DNA from: an uncultured Lachnospiraceae bacterium
GTDB lineage: Bacteria > Bacillota > Clostridia > Lachnospirales > Lachnospiraceae
Direction of reading: 5' to 3'
Assembly: GCA_905199445.1 (NCBI GenBank)
Contig: CAJKGK010000004.1
Span: forward strand, 82,023-146,022
DNA length: 64,000 nucleotides
Shown here: in pieces, positions 9,341 through 18,019 of the stretch
Position numbering within the stretch: the first letter of the stretch is position 1
How the letters are laid out: each line of letters starts with the position of its first letter
Translations under genes and position numbers: made by a program
The notes under the pieces: generated by a model
The model's input: only the letters and a program-made list of their open reading frames with translations
The model's database searches: none
What the model was told of the DNA's origin: nothing

Positions 9341-9372
9341 AGGCCGGCATTTTTTATTCAAAACGCCAGCCT
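9341..9372 (-). terminator. Terminator after the system 1 response regulator
   Basis: Inverted repeat AGGCCGGC...GCCAGCCT with flanking A/T pairs and one mismatch, followed on the minus strand by a T-rich stretch. It separates the two-component genes from the transporter operon 41 bases after the regulator stop. Confidence 0.65.
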
Positions 9373-9412
9373 GCACAAAATACAAACAATCCATTAACGA
9401 TTTAATGCACAA

Positions 9413-11005
9413 TTACGGTTTTTGTGACATTTTTCTTTTATACTCACTTGGAGAACACCCCACATGTCTTTTAAACAATTCCGAAAAATGTGAGAAATTT
9501 TCATACCCCAGGGTCGAAGAAACATCGCCAACGGAAATATCCCCCTGTTCCAAAAGCATTTTGGCATGTTTTATTTTCCTGGAGATTATATAATCAAGCA
9601 GTGTCATACCGGTTTCTTTTTTAAACAGCCGGGTCATATACCCAGGAGACAAATAAACCGCCTCCGCAATATCTTCCCTGCTCAGCTTTGTTTCAATATG
9701 ATCCTGAATATATACCTTAATCTGCCTGATCACCTCGTTTTCCTTTTCGGCAGACTCAAAAAGCCGCCCCAAATCTTCTGCCGCCAGGCGAAGCCATGTA
9801 CACGCATCTTCTACGGAGCACGAAGCCTTTTGATTGTATGCAGCCTGACGCATACAATCCATACGGGTAACAGGAATACGGTGCGCAAACAAAAATGCCT
9901 TAATCACCTGATCAATATTCTGAATCAGATTCTCAAGTTCCTTTTTTTCTACGGATCCTGCATTTAAAAGATAAGATGTGATAAAATCCGTAAAACCGCC
10001 AAAATCGCCTTGTTCAAGAAATCGATATATTTTTTCATTAAATTCCTCAAAAGTTAGGGATACAGCGATCGTTTTTGCTTCATGGAAACTTCCGTCTACC
10101 CTGATTACCCCCTCCTGACATGTAATATTTTGGCCATCAGCCTCACAGGCCTCATCCCAGGCTGTCCCTAAAGATTCTCCGAAAACGTCACTGCTTATGT
10201 AAACCGCCAGACCGGCGCCAACTGTGTGATGGCAGGTATGAATAAATTCCGACAATTCATTTGTTGTTTCCGTCAAAGGAACATTCCCGTCTAAAATTAC
10301 CCAGAAATATTTCTGATTCCAGCCGGACCGCCCTTTATTTTTCTGATGCATCAGCATTTCCCATGCAATATTGGAAATAATATACTGCATTAATGTCCTG
10401 TTATCTTCCCACATCTGCGCCCGATCATAAATTTTTCTCACATCACAGACAAGGAGTCTGTACGGCATTTCAAAATCATATTCAATTTTATTTTTTGAGG
10501 CAAGTGCCCAGATTTCCTCAGGACGACCTTTTAGGTCTCCCCAAAGCACCTGTTCCCAAAAATGACGTACAATAATCTCCCTGTTATTTTCCCAAAGTTC
10601 TCCCCTGCTTTTTAACAGAGCAGCCTCCTTCTCCTGGGCAATCTCCTTCACAATACGGGCAATCACTTTCGAAAAGGCCGCAAAATCAATGGGTTTGACA
10701 CAATATTCTGCAACCCCCAGATGCATGGCTTCTAAGGCATAATCAAATTCTGCATGACAGGTAAGGCAGACTGCCTTTACAGGATAGCCCTGATCTCTCA
10801 CCCATTGCATCAGTTCCAGGCCGCTTTCCTGAGGCATTTCTATATCCGTCACAATGATATCAATTTTATTTTCACGAAGCACATCTTTGGCCTTACGGGC
10901 ATTAAAAGCCACAAAAACCTCATCAATCCCCAGACTGTTCCAGTCAATCCGGGACCTGATCGCTCTTACCACATAAACCTCATCATCTACAATTAATAAA
11001 TTCAC
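9413..11005 (-). CDS. Response regulator, YesN type (receiver + AraC DNA-binding domain), system 1
   Basis: 530 aa. Receiver domain at residues 1-120 with the acidic pocket VDDE, phospho-acceptor Asp about 54 in VTDIEMP and Lys about 104 in VKPI. A long linker follows, and an AraC double HTH at the C-terminus (REDIAEAVYLSPGYMTRLF and SVGDVSSTLGYENFSHFSELF). Start GTG 11005: GGGGAGG lies seven bases upstream, and the GTG overlaps the kinase stop in a GTGA four-base overlap, so the pair is translationally coupled. It likely activates the SBP-LplB-LplC-GH78 operon. Confidence 0.9.
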   Translation of the reverse strand: MNLLIVDDEVYVVRAIRSRIDWNSLGIDEVFVAFNARKAKDVLRENKIDIIVTDIEMPQESGLELMQWVRDQGYPVKAVCLTCHAEFDYALEAMHLGVAEYCVKPIDFAAFSKVIARIVKEIAQEKEAALLKSRGELWENNREIIVRHFWEQVLWGDLKGRPEEIWALASKNKIEYDFEMPYRLLVCDVRKIYDRAQMWEDNRTLMQYIISNIAWEMLMHQKNKGRSGWNQKYFWVILDGNVPLTETTNELSEFIHTCHHTVGAGLAVYISSDVFGESLGTAWDEACEADGQNITCQEGVIRVDGSFHEAKTIAVSLTFEEFNEKIYRFLEQGDFGGFTDFITSYLLNAGSVEKKELENLIQNIDQVIKAFLFAHRIPVTRMDCMRQAAYNQKASCSVEDACTWLRLAAEDLGRLFESAEKENEVIRQIKVYIQDHIETKLSREDIAEAVYLSPGYMTRLFKKETGMTLLDYIISRKIKHAKMLLEQGDISVGDVSSTLGYENFSHFSELFKRHVGCSPSEYKRKMSQKP

Positions 11006-12780
11006 TGTTTTACCTCCCCGTCTTCCGGAAACCATATGGCCGTACAGGCACCGCCATCAGGATGATTGGAAATGTCAAATCTAACCTGGCTGCCATACAT
11101 ATAAATAAGACGCATTCTGGCATTCCACAGTCCGGTCTGACTGCCCTGCCAGCTGACCGCAGACTCAAAACGTCTGATAAACGCCTCAGGATAACCCCGG
11201 CCGTTATCCTGACCGCAAATCTCAATTCCTTTCTTTCCATCCCTGATCTTTCTTTGGACCGAAATCTGGATTTTTGTTTCCCTGTAAATATCAAAAGCAT
11301 ATTTCATCGTATTTTCCACAATCGTCTGAATCACCAGCGGCGGGATCCCAACCTGCTCCGTATCCGGTTCAATAAACTCCTGATAAACAAACGTATCTCC
11401 AAACCGTATCCGCATAATTTCAATATAATTATGAATATGCCGTATCTCCTCTTTCACGGTGACCATTCCATTTTTTGTCCGGGCAATATATCTTAAGTAT
11501 TCAGATAAATATTCCACAAGCTGATGAATCAGCTGGGTATCCCCCATCTGAGCCATGGTATTAATAATATTCAGGGAATTCAAATAAAAATGAGGCTCAA
11601 TCTGAAACTGATAATACGCCATCATAATCCGATTTTTATCCAGCTCCTCCTCATAGGCTTTGATTTTCAAATTCTGAATCTGCTGTGTCATCTGATTAAA
11701 GGCCTTCATCAGCCTTGTAAACTCCCGGTTATTATGACTCTCATCCACTCTGTATTCCAGATGGCCATGTTCGATTTGGGTGATTGCATTCTCCATTTGA
11801 TTCATTGGTGCAAAAATATTTCTGCGAAGTACCCACAGCACCCACGGCATAGCCAAAATAAAAATAAGAATAATCCCTGCAGTAATCTTCCGTATAAACA
11901 CATAGGGGGCCAATACTGCCGATCTGTCCACGGCTGCCATAAGACGCACATCCGACTGAGTTGAGGCTACACCGACCATAAGGTACCTGTTATCTTCTCC
12001 GCTGAAATAATATTCCGACAAATCTCCGCTCGCATCCAGCTGAACAATACTGGCATGTTTTGGCTGCGTTAATATATGGTTATCTGCACTGGCAAAAAAT
12101 ACATCACTGTTAGAGGTAATTTTCCAGTTATCCGATGCAGACAGCAAAATATCCATCTGCGTCCAGGCACAAAAATATGTATTTTTCAGCCTGAAAACAT
12201 AAACCAGACAGTTTTCTCCTTCCACGTTACAGGCCTGCCATTGATTGCTGCAGGCAGCCAGCGTCTCACAATGACTTTTAATATAGTTAATAATATTTAA
12301 ACGAATCCTGTAGTTATCTTCCGCCTCAGGATCAAAAGCATACACCTCAGCTCCGTTTTCAGGGGCATAAATCAGCAGCCCCTGAACAAAATCATAAGCA
12401 TTAATATTGGAAGAAAGCTCTGTCTTATAATAATTGGAAGCAAAATAACATTCTTTTCTGTTATGACTCTCAAAATCCGTAATATAGTTTTCCACACTGT
12501 CCAAAAGCTGCAGCCAGGAACTGGCTTTTTTCAGCTCCGCATCAATCTGTTCCATATTTAAAGAAAGTAAATCATGCTTTGTTTCAAAAATCTCCTGCTG
12601 AATCTTTTGCATCGTAAGAAAATTCACAGCCGCCAAAGTCACAACTGAAGGAATGAGCACAACGAACAAAACCGTGAGAATTCGCCCTCTGATTGACGAA
12701 AAAAAACGCCGTCCACCTGTAGATTCTGTTTTTCTTTTCTCACCCCTGTATACCTTCATTTGATACAGCCTCCTTTTCAT
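11002..12780 (-). CDS. Sensor histidine kinase, YesM type, system 1
   Basis: 592 aa. First membrane helix near residues 30-55 (ILTVLFVVLIPSVVTLAAV), an extracellular sensor of about 250 residues, a second helix (GIILIFILAMPWVLWVL), HAMP, then the His_kinase domain with the phospho-acceptor His in QFQIEPHFYLNSLN, and an ATPase domain with VENTMKYA and DNGRGYP. ATG 12780 follows a run of eight G five bases upstream; a second ATG at 12759 has AGGAGG nine bases upstream and is an equally good start. Coupled to the response regulator. Confidence 0.88.
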   Translation of the reverse strand: MKRRLYQMKVYRGEKRKTESTGGRRFFSSIRGRILTVLFVVLIPSVVTLAAVNFLTMQKIQQEIFETKHDLLSLNMEQIDAELKKASSWLQLLDSVENYITDFESHNRKECYFASNYYKTELSSNINAYDFVQGLLIYAPENGAEVYAFDPEAEDNYRIRLNIINYIKSHCETLAACSNQWQACNVEGENCLVYVFRLKNTYFCAWTQMDILLSASDNWKITSNSDVFFASADNHILTQPKHASIVQLDASGDLSEYYFSGEDNRYLMVGVASTQSDVRLMAAVDRSAVLAPYVFIRKITAGIILIFILAMPWVLWVLRRNIFAPMNQMENAITQIEHGHLEYRVDESHNNREFTRLMKAFNQMTQQIQNLKIKAYEEELDKNRIMMAYYQFQIEPHFYLNSLNIINTMAQMGDTQLIHQLVEYLSEYLRYIARTKNGMVTVKEEIRHIHNYIEIMRIRFGDTFVYQEFIEPDTEQVGIPPLVIQTIVENTMKYAFDIYRETKIQISVQRKIRDGKKGIEICGQDNGRGYPEAFIRRFESAVSWQGSQTGLWNARMRLIYMYGSQVRFDISNHPDGGACTAIWFPEDGEVKQ

Positions 12781-12850
12781 GTGCACTCCCCCCCCAAAAT
12801 ATAACTTTTCATTATTTATGATAATCAAAATCCTCGATTCTGTAAAGTCA

Positions 12851-12892
12851 AAAACGCCCCCGGGTGTTTTTTAAACACCAAACCGGGGGCGT
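12851..12892 (-). terminator. Strong terminator after the FGGY kinase operon
   Basis: Arms ACGCCCCCGG (12854-12863) and CCGGGGGCGT (12883-12892) with an inner GTGTTT/AAACAC stem, followed on the minus strand by TTTTTGA. Ends the isomerase-transketolase-kinase operon before the kinase/regulator pair of system 1. Confidence 0.9.
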
Positions 12893-12929
12893 ACAAAATC
12901 AGTATTTTTATATGGCTGTTCTGGCGGTT

Positions 12930-14411
12930 TTACCTTCCCAGCGTCTGTTTGACAGCCTTGTGCCAGCCTTCAATTTTTTCATTGCGCTGTACAGCATCCA
13001 TTTGCGGTGTATATTCATTATAATGCATTGTATCAAACACCGTGGCATCATAAAATCCCAGCCCCAGGCCGGCAGCATAAGCGGCACCAATACCGGAAAG
13101 CTCTTCAAACTGAGGGATGCGCACCGGTATTTCCAGAATATCACTTTCAAACTGCATCAGATACGGATTTTTTGTAGGACCGCCATCCACCCGCAGTTCT
13201 TTAATTTCAAGCCCTGCATCTTTTCTCATGGCATCCACAATATCATAAATCTGATAGGCAATACAATCCAGTGCGGCTTTAACCAGCTCCGGCTTTCCTG
13301 TTGTACGGCTCATGCCAACAATGGCACCTCTGGCATCACTGTCCCAATAAGGCGCACCGATTCCGGAAAATGCAGGCACAAGATAAGTGGTGTCATCCGG
13401 ATTGGCATCCATCACAAGATGATTGGCATCCGAAGACCGGTCCATAAGGTGTACATCATCCACCAGCCACTTGATCACAGCACCGGCATAATTAATATTG
13501 CCCTCAAGCACATAATTGACCTTTCCGTTCATAGACCAGGCCAGACTGGTCACAAGACCATGCCCGGACTTGACCGGTTTTTCTCCGATATTCATCATGA
13601 CCGAGGAGCCTGTGCCCAGGGTTGCTTTAATCATGCCCTTATTCAGACAGCCCTGGCCAAACAGGGCGCCATGAGAATCCCCCAGGACCCCGTGGATCGG
13701 AATAGGCGTATCGAAATAGCCTTCAAAATCCGTATATCCAAACAGACTGTCCGAATCACACACCTGAGCCAGCATCTTTGTGCTGATTCCAAAATATCCG
13801 CACACCGTTTCACTCCACTTCAGTTCATGAATATCAAACATCTGGGTTCTTGAAGCATTGGAATAATCGGTTTTAAACGCTTTTCCACCGGTCAGCTTAA
13901 AAACAAGCCAGCTATCCACAGTTCCTGCACATAAATCCACAGACTGTGAAAGATTTTTGCACGCTTCCACATTTTCCAGCACCCAGGCAATCTTGGCCGC
14001 ACTAAAATACGGGGAAAGATTCAGGCCTGTGATATCACCGATTTCTTCTGCATGGCCTTCATCTTCAATTCTTTTGCAGATAGCCGCACCACGGGCACAC
14101 TGCCACACAACCGCATTATATACCGGCTCCCCTGTGTGACGGTTCCACACAAGCGCCGTTTCTCTCTGATTGCTGATCCCCAGGCCGGCCACCTGATTTT
14201 TATCAATGCCGGCCTTATGGATCACATCCTTCACAACCTGAACCGTATTATGGTAAATTTCCATTGGGCGATGCTCGACCCAGCCATTTTCAGAAATCAG
14301 CTGTTCATGAGGCAAATCCGCCCGTTCCAGAAGCACACCCTTTGCATCAAATAAAAGCGCCTTTGTCCCGGATGTGCTCTGATCCACCGAAATCAAATAT
14401 TTACTGGACAT
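12930..14411 (-). CDS. FGGY-family sugar kinase, glycerol-kinase-like; candidate apulose (or other ketose) kinase
   Basis: 493 aa, full length for FGGY kinases. ATP-binding phosphate loop DQSTSGTKALLFD at residues 10-22, the central GTGSSVMMNIG and the C-terminal signature region LRVDGGPTKNPYLMQF. It resembles glycerol kinase overall, and glycerol kinase is the default annotation. The context argues otherwise: it is the last of four genes that overlap each other, overlapping the transketolase C-subunit by 11 bases. In the described D-apiose pathway an FGGY apulose kinase works with a two-subunit apulose-4-phosphate transketolase, so a ketose kinase role is a reasonable inference. Substrate not proven. 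Confidence 0.75.
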   Translation of the reverse strand: MSSKYLISVDQSTSGTKALLFDAKGVLLERADLPHEQLISENGWVEHRPMEIYHNTVQVVKDVIHKAGIDKNQVAGLGISNQRETALVWNRHTGEPVYNAVVWQCARGAAICKRIEDEGHAEEIGDITGLNLSPYFSAAKIAWVLENVEACKNLSQSVDLCAGTVDSWLVFKLTGGKAFKTDYSNASRTQMFDIHELKWSETVCGYFGISTKMLAQVCDSDSLFGYTDFEGYFDTPIPIHGVLGDSHGALFGQGCLNKGMIKATLGTGSSVMMNIGEKPVKSGHGLVTSLAWSMNGKVNYVLEGNINYAGAVIKWLVDDVHLMDRSSDANHLVMDANPDDTTYLVPAFSGIGAPYWDSDARGAIVGMSRTTGKPELVKAALDCIAYQIYDIVDAMRKDAGLEIKELRVDGGPTKNPYLMQFESDILEIPVRIPQFEELSGIGAAYAAGLGLGFYDATVFDTMHYNEYTPQMDAVQRNEKIEGWHKAVKQTLGR

Positions 14412-15342
14412 CCTTCATCAACTCCACTGCTGTTTTTACAAGATTTTCAGTATTTAATCCATAATAATCAAATACTTCCTGAGATTTTCCGGTAATCACC
14501 GGTGCATCCGGCAGCGAAAGATTGATCACCTTTTTCGGCTGAGTTTTGCATACAATCTGAGCAACCATGGAGCCCAGTCCGCCGATCCATGTATGTTCCT
14601 CAATGGTGATGATTGCCTTTGTTTCACTGGCAGCCTTAACCACGGCAGCTTCATCCATCGGTTTGATGCAGTACATATCCAGCACCCTGCAGGAAATACC
14701 CATTGCCTTTAAAGCGGCAGCGGCATCTTTTGCCGGTTTAACCATCTCGCCACAGGCGATGATTGTCAGATCTGTGCCCTCGCATACGGTTGTCGCTTTG
14801 TCCATCTCAAATGGACAGTTTTCTTCTGTATAAACATCATCCACCGCATTTCTTCCCACACGGATATAGGCCGGTTTCTCATCCTTTAACAATGCCTGAG
14901 TCAGACATTTCGTCTGGAAACGGTCACTCGGGAAATAAACACGCATATTTGGTGTGGATGCCATGGTTGCGATATCCTGGTTGGAGTGATGGGTCATCCC
15001 CAGAGCGCCATAGCTGACGCCGCCGCTGATACCGATTAATTTAACGTTTGTATTGGAGTAAGCCACATCCACCTTTGCCTGTTCCATACTTCTTGTGGAG
15101 AGGAAGCAGGCCGGTGATACGGCATAAGCCTTTTTGCCGCATCTTGCAAGGCCGGCCGCCGTAGATACAAGGCTTTGTTCTGCGATTCCCATTTCCACAA
15201 ACTGCTTTGGAAATTCATTGGCAAATGCCGTAAATGAACCCGAACCTCTGGAATCACTGCAAAGGGCCACAATGTCCTTGTCTTCCTTTGCCTGCTCCAT
15301 CAACACTTCGCAAATGACCTGTTTGTTTGGTATTTTATTCAT
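14401..15342 (-). CDS. Transketolase, C-terminal subunit (AptB-like)
   Basis: 313 aa. Contains the pyrimidine-binding half and the C-terminal domain of a transketolase: FVEMGIAEQSLVSTAAGLA with the catalytic Glu that activates thiamine diphosphate, and a C-terminal TIEEHTWIGGLGSMVAQ block. It overlaps the N-subunit by eight bases and the kinase by 11 bases, with AAGGAGG before its ATG. Moves a two-carbon ketol unit with the N-subunit. Split transketolases also occur as housekeeping enzymes, but coupling to a sugar isomerase and kinase points to a dedicated catabolic role. Confidence 0.85.
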   Translation of the reverse strand: MNKIPNKQVICEVLMEQAKEDKDIVALCSDSRGSGSFTAFANEFPKQFVEMGIAEQSLVSTAAGLARCGKKAYAVSPACFLSTRSMEQAKVDVAYSNTNVKLIGISGGVSYGALGMTHHSNQDIATMASTPNMRVYFPSDRFQTKCLTQALLKDEKPAYIRVGRNAVDDVYTEENCPFEMDKATTVCEGTDLTIIACGEMVKPAKDAAAALKAMGISCRVLDMYCIKPMDEAAVVKAASETKAIITIEEHTWIGGLGSMVAQIVCKTQPKKVINLSLPDAPVITGKSQEVFDYYGLNTENLVKTAVELMKDVQ

Positions 15343-16162
15343 TTGCCATGGCCTCCTTTTTTGTTAATTCTTCCATTGCCTGTGCATATTCTGCATCGGT
15401 AGGCACTCTGTGATGCCAGCCGACCTGATTTTCGATAAACGATACACCATAACCCTTGGTTGTGTCTGCGATAATAACCGTTGGTTTTCCTTTGCAGGCC
15501 TTTGCCGCTGTAAATGCCTCATCCAGAGCATCGATATCATTGCCTGCCGCATGAATCACATTCCATCCAAAGCCCGCCCAGCGCTCATCCTGGCTGTCCT
15601 GAGTCATCACCTGTTCGGTTGTTCCGGAAATTTGAAGACGGTTTCTGTCTACAACAGCGGTCAGGTTATCCAGTTTATAGTGTCCGGCAGCCATGGCACC
15701 TTCCCAGACAGAGCCTTCAGCCAGCTCACCGTCACCCATAACCACATATACACGGTTTTCGCTTTCATTCATTCTCTGTGCCAGCGCCATGCCTACACCG
15801 ACAGACAGTCCATGTCCCAGAGAACCGGAATTCATCTCGATTCCCTTGATTTTATTATTGGGATGCCCGATGTATTTGGACATATACTGGGAAAATGTTT
15901 CAATATCTTCTGCCGGGAAAAAGCCTTTGTCAGCCAGCACAGAATAAAGTGCCTCAACGGAATGGCCCTTGCTCAGTATAAAATGATCATGGTCATTGGA
16001 ATCAAAATTTTCCGGAGTAATGTTCATATGCTTATTGTACAAAACATTTAAAATATCACATACACTGAAATCCCCGCCGATATGACCGGTTTTTGCCTTA
16101 TAAATCATGGTGATGATGGTTTTTCTCAGCGTGTACTGTTTTGCCTTTAATGCTTCATTCAT
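15335..16162 (-). CDS. Transketolase, N-terminal (thiamine diphosphate-binding) subunit (AptA-like)
   Basis: 275 aa. Thiamine diphosphate motif GDGE at about 143-146 to the Asn near 174 (GELAEGSVWEGAMAAGHYK between them), plus the conserved histidines of GHIGG, SKGHS and YIGHP. It forms the active transketolase with the C-subunit encoded next. Start ATG overlaps the isomerase stop by four bases (ATGA). Its specificity (apulose-4-phosphate, ordinary pentose phosphates or another ketose) cannot be told from sequence alone. Confidence 0.87.
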   Translation of the reverse strand: MNEALKAKQYTLRKTIITMIYKAKTGHIGGDFSVCDILNVLYNKHMNITPENFDSNDHDHFILSKGHSVEALYSVLADKGFFPAEDIETFSQYMSKYIGHPNNKIKGIEMNSGSLGHGLSVGVGMALAQRMNESENRVYVVMGDGELAEGSVWEGAMAAGHYKLDNLTAVVDRNRLQISGTTEQVMTQDSQDERWAGFGWNVIHAAGNDIDALDEAFTAAKACKGKPTVIIADTTKGYGVSFIENQVGWHHRVPTDAEYAQAMEELTKKEAMANE

Positions 16163-17565
16163 ACATTTTCACCTCTTAAATATGCTTTAACCTGTTCCTC
16201 GTTGTTATCATATAAATCCGGTTTCACACCAATATATTTGCATGCTTCATAAAGTACAGGCACAACATCTTTATGGATACCTACACAGTGATGGATATAT
16301 GGGCCTTCCACAATCTTGGCTTCAAGGCGTTTCAGGTTTTCAACCTCTACCCACACATAGGTTCCCTTTGTATACGGTCCTTCCACACCCCGGGCATTGC
16401 CCAGAAGCAAAGAGTATTCACCGTTATCACCATCAAAACGGGCCAGTGTCATCAGACCATGTTTAGCCTCTGCTTCCACAGCACCAGGATGATCAAAGGC
16501 CAGAGGATAACCGATGGTCGGCTTTTCCTTTGCCACGGAAATAGGCCATGGACCGCAGTGCTGAAGAAGCTCTCCGTTTTCATTATCCGGATGACGAACC
16601 GTCCAGTCCGCGAAGAAGCTTCTTGTATCATCCAGAGAAGCAGCCTCAACCATAAGGGCTGTAATCGCACCGTGGATATCTGTCTCACATACAACAGGGA
16701 TACCTTCCTCATTCAGCAGGGAGTTAGCCGCACATGGCATAATGCCCAGTTCCCCCTGAAGAGCATTCCAGCACTGAATAGCAATCGCCTTACAGCCATA
16801 CTTGTCAGCCAGATTTTTCATGGCAACCTTAAGTGCGGCTACATTTTCCAGTTCAGCCGGTTTAATGGCCACATTCATATTTTCATTCACATAATTGATG
16901 ACTTCAGCAACTTTAGTTCCTTCTGCTTTGGCAGCCTTCACAGCTTCTGTAAGTTCAGGCATGGGAATGGGTGCCAGCTGAACATTAAATTTTTCCAGAA
17001 GTTCTCCTTCATTACACATGGTTGACCAGAAATCGAAAGGACGGGGTGCGATCTGGAGAATCCGGATATTTCTAAATGTTTTTACAACATTACATACTGC
17101 ACAGAAATCCTTAATGCCCCGCTCAAACTCCGGATCTGTAAGACGGCAGTTTGTCATATATGTAAATGGGATACGGAATCTTCTTAAAACCTTGCCTGTG
17201 GCAAAAAGCCCGCACTGGCTGTCACGGAGACGAATACCGTTTTCATCGGGGCGTTCATCTCTTGGGCCCCAGATCAAAACTGGCACATTCAGCTTTTTAG
17301 CCAATCTGGCCACCTCATATTCTGTTCCGAAATTTCCATGAGGGAAGAACAGGCCATCCACTTTTTCAGCCGCAAATTTTTCCGCAATCTTTTCCATATC
17401 GGCATCGTTATATAAAAGACCTTCCTCATTAATATCTGTGATATCCACATATTCGATACCCAGTTCGTTCAAACGTTCTCTTGTAAGATTGCTGAATTTA
17501 ATCGCGTCCGGCGCACTGAAAATACTTCTTCTTGTAGGCGCAAGTCCCAGTTTTACTCTTTTCAT
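16159..17565 (-). CDS. L-fucose/L-arabinose isomerase-fold sugar isomerase
   Basis: 468 aa. Aldose-ketose isomerase family related to FucI/AraA: N-terminal Rossmann-like domains and a C-terminal half with the metal ligands in VVCETDIHGAIT (Glu and Asp) and a late His in YIHHCVGIH. It would turn an imported aldose into the ketose used by the kinase. AGGAGG before ATG 17565. First gene of a four-gene overlapping operon with a good sigma-A promoter 100 bases upstream. The D-apiose pathway described elsewhere uses an unrelated isomerase, so this could be a substitute or indicate a different sugar. Confidence 0.8.
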   Translation of the reverse strand: MKRVKLGLAPTRRSIFSAPDAIKFSNLTRERLNELGIEYVDITDINEEGLLYNDADMEKIAEKFAAEKVDGLFFPHGNFGTEYEVARLAKKLNVPVLIWGPRDERPDENGIRLRDSQCGLFATGKVLRRFRIPFTYMTNCRLTDPEFERGIKDFCAVCNVVKTFRNIRILQIAPRPFDFWSTMCNEGELLEKFNVQLAPIPMPELTEAVKAAKAEGTKVAEVINYVNENMNVAIKPAELENVAALKVAMKNLADKYGCKAIAIQCWNALQGELGIMPCAANSLLNEEGIPVVCETDIHGAITALMVEAASLDDTRSFFADWTVRHPDNENGELLQHCGPWPISVAKEKPTIGYPLAFDHPGAVEAEAKHGLMTLARFDGDNGEYSLLLGNARGVEGPYTKGTYVWVEVENLKRLEAKIVEGPYIHHCVGIHKDVVPVLYEACKYIGVKPDLYDNNEEQVKAYLRGENV

Positions 17566-17592
17566 GAAAACTCCTCCTTAATTTTAAGAAAA

Positions 17593-17633
17593 GGGTATGT
17601 CAAATATAAATTCTGTTATAAATTTTTATACCC
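17593..17633. promoter_or_regulatory. 41-base imperfect dyad in the isomerase leader, possible operator
   Basis: Bounded by GGGTAT (17593-17598) and ATACCC (17628-17633), with AT-rich half sites between. It lies between the promoter at 17671-17699 and the isomerase start, where a repressor would block elongation. It holds the decamer AATTTTTATA (17621-17630), which recurs in the leader of the divergent gene. Confidence 0.4.
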
Positions 17634-17670
17634 ATTTTCTATATATTTTTATATTCAACTTCCTGTTTTC

Positions 17671-17699
17671 ATTATACTATGGTTATTTTTATAAATCAA
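17671..17699 (-). promoter_or_regulatory. Sigma-A promoter of the isomerase-transketolase-kinase operon
   Basis: TTGATT (17699-17694), 17-base spacer, TATAAT (17676-17671) on the minus strand. Predicted transcript start near 17664 gives a leader of about 100 bases. Confidence 0.7.
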
Positions 17700-17767
17700 C
17701 CGGTTTTATCAAATATTTTAGACAAAAATACGGCTGTTTTTTTATATAAATCCACGGAGTCAAAGCA

Positions 17768-17796
17768 TTGAAATTTTAAATTCAGTTTGTTATAAT
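17768..17796 (+). promoter_or_regulatory. Sigma-A promoter of the nucleoside-hydrolase-like gene
   Basis: TTGAAA (17768-17773), 17-base spacer, TATAAT (17791-17796). Predicted start near 17803 leaves a leader of about 215 bases before ATG 18020. Apart from the repeat at 17854-17880 the leader shows no clear riboswitch or open frame. Confidence 0.7.
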
Positions 17797-17853
17797 AGGA
17801 ACAGAAACCACGCAATTCAGGGTTTTATCGCACGTATATCCGCCATATCATCT

Positions 17854-17880
17854 TATAAAAATTTTATATGAATTTTTATA
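17854..17880. promoter_or_regulatory. 10-base inverted repeat, candidate operator
   Basis: Perfect arms TATAAAAATT (17854-17863) and AATTTTTATA (17871-17880), seven bases apart, downstream of the plus-strand promoter. The same decamer occurs at 17621-17630 in front of the divergent isomerase, which suggests one regulator for both transcripts. Confidence 0.45.
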
Positions 17881-18019
17881 TATATAATATAAAAGTACTA
17901 TTTCCAGAGTTACTGCAAATGTCCTATGAAGCACTTTGGCGGTACCGGCTATTTTTTCAAAAATATGATCGTTAAAATCCTAAGCAATTAAATTCATGTT
18001 CAGCAGGAGGTATGCACAT

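Noticed and set aside
12930..14411. Plain glycerol kinase for glycerol use
   Set aside because: No glycerol facilitator or glycerol-3-phosphate dehydrogenase is nearby, and the gene overlaps transketolase genes; kept as an alternative in the annotation, not as the call.
17803..18019. Riboswitch in the long leader of the nucleoside-hydrolase-like gene
   Set aside because: The leader is about 215 bases, but I see no conserved riboswitch core and no terminator/antiterminator pair; only the AT-rich inverted repeat stands out.
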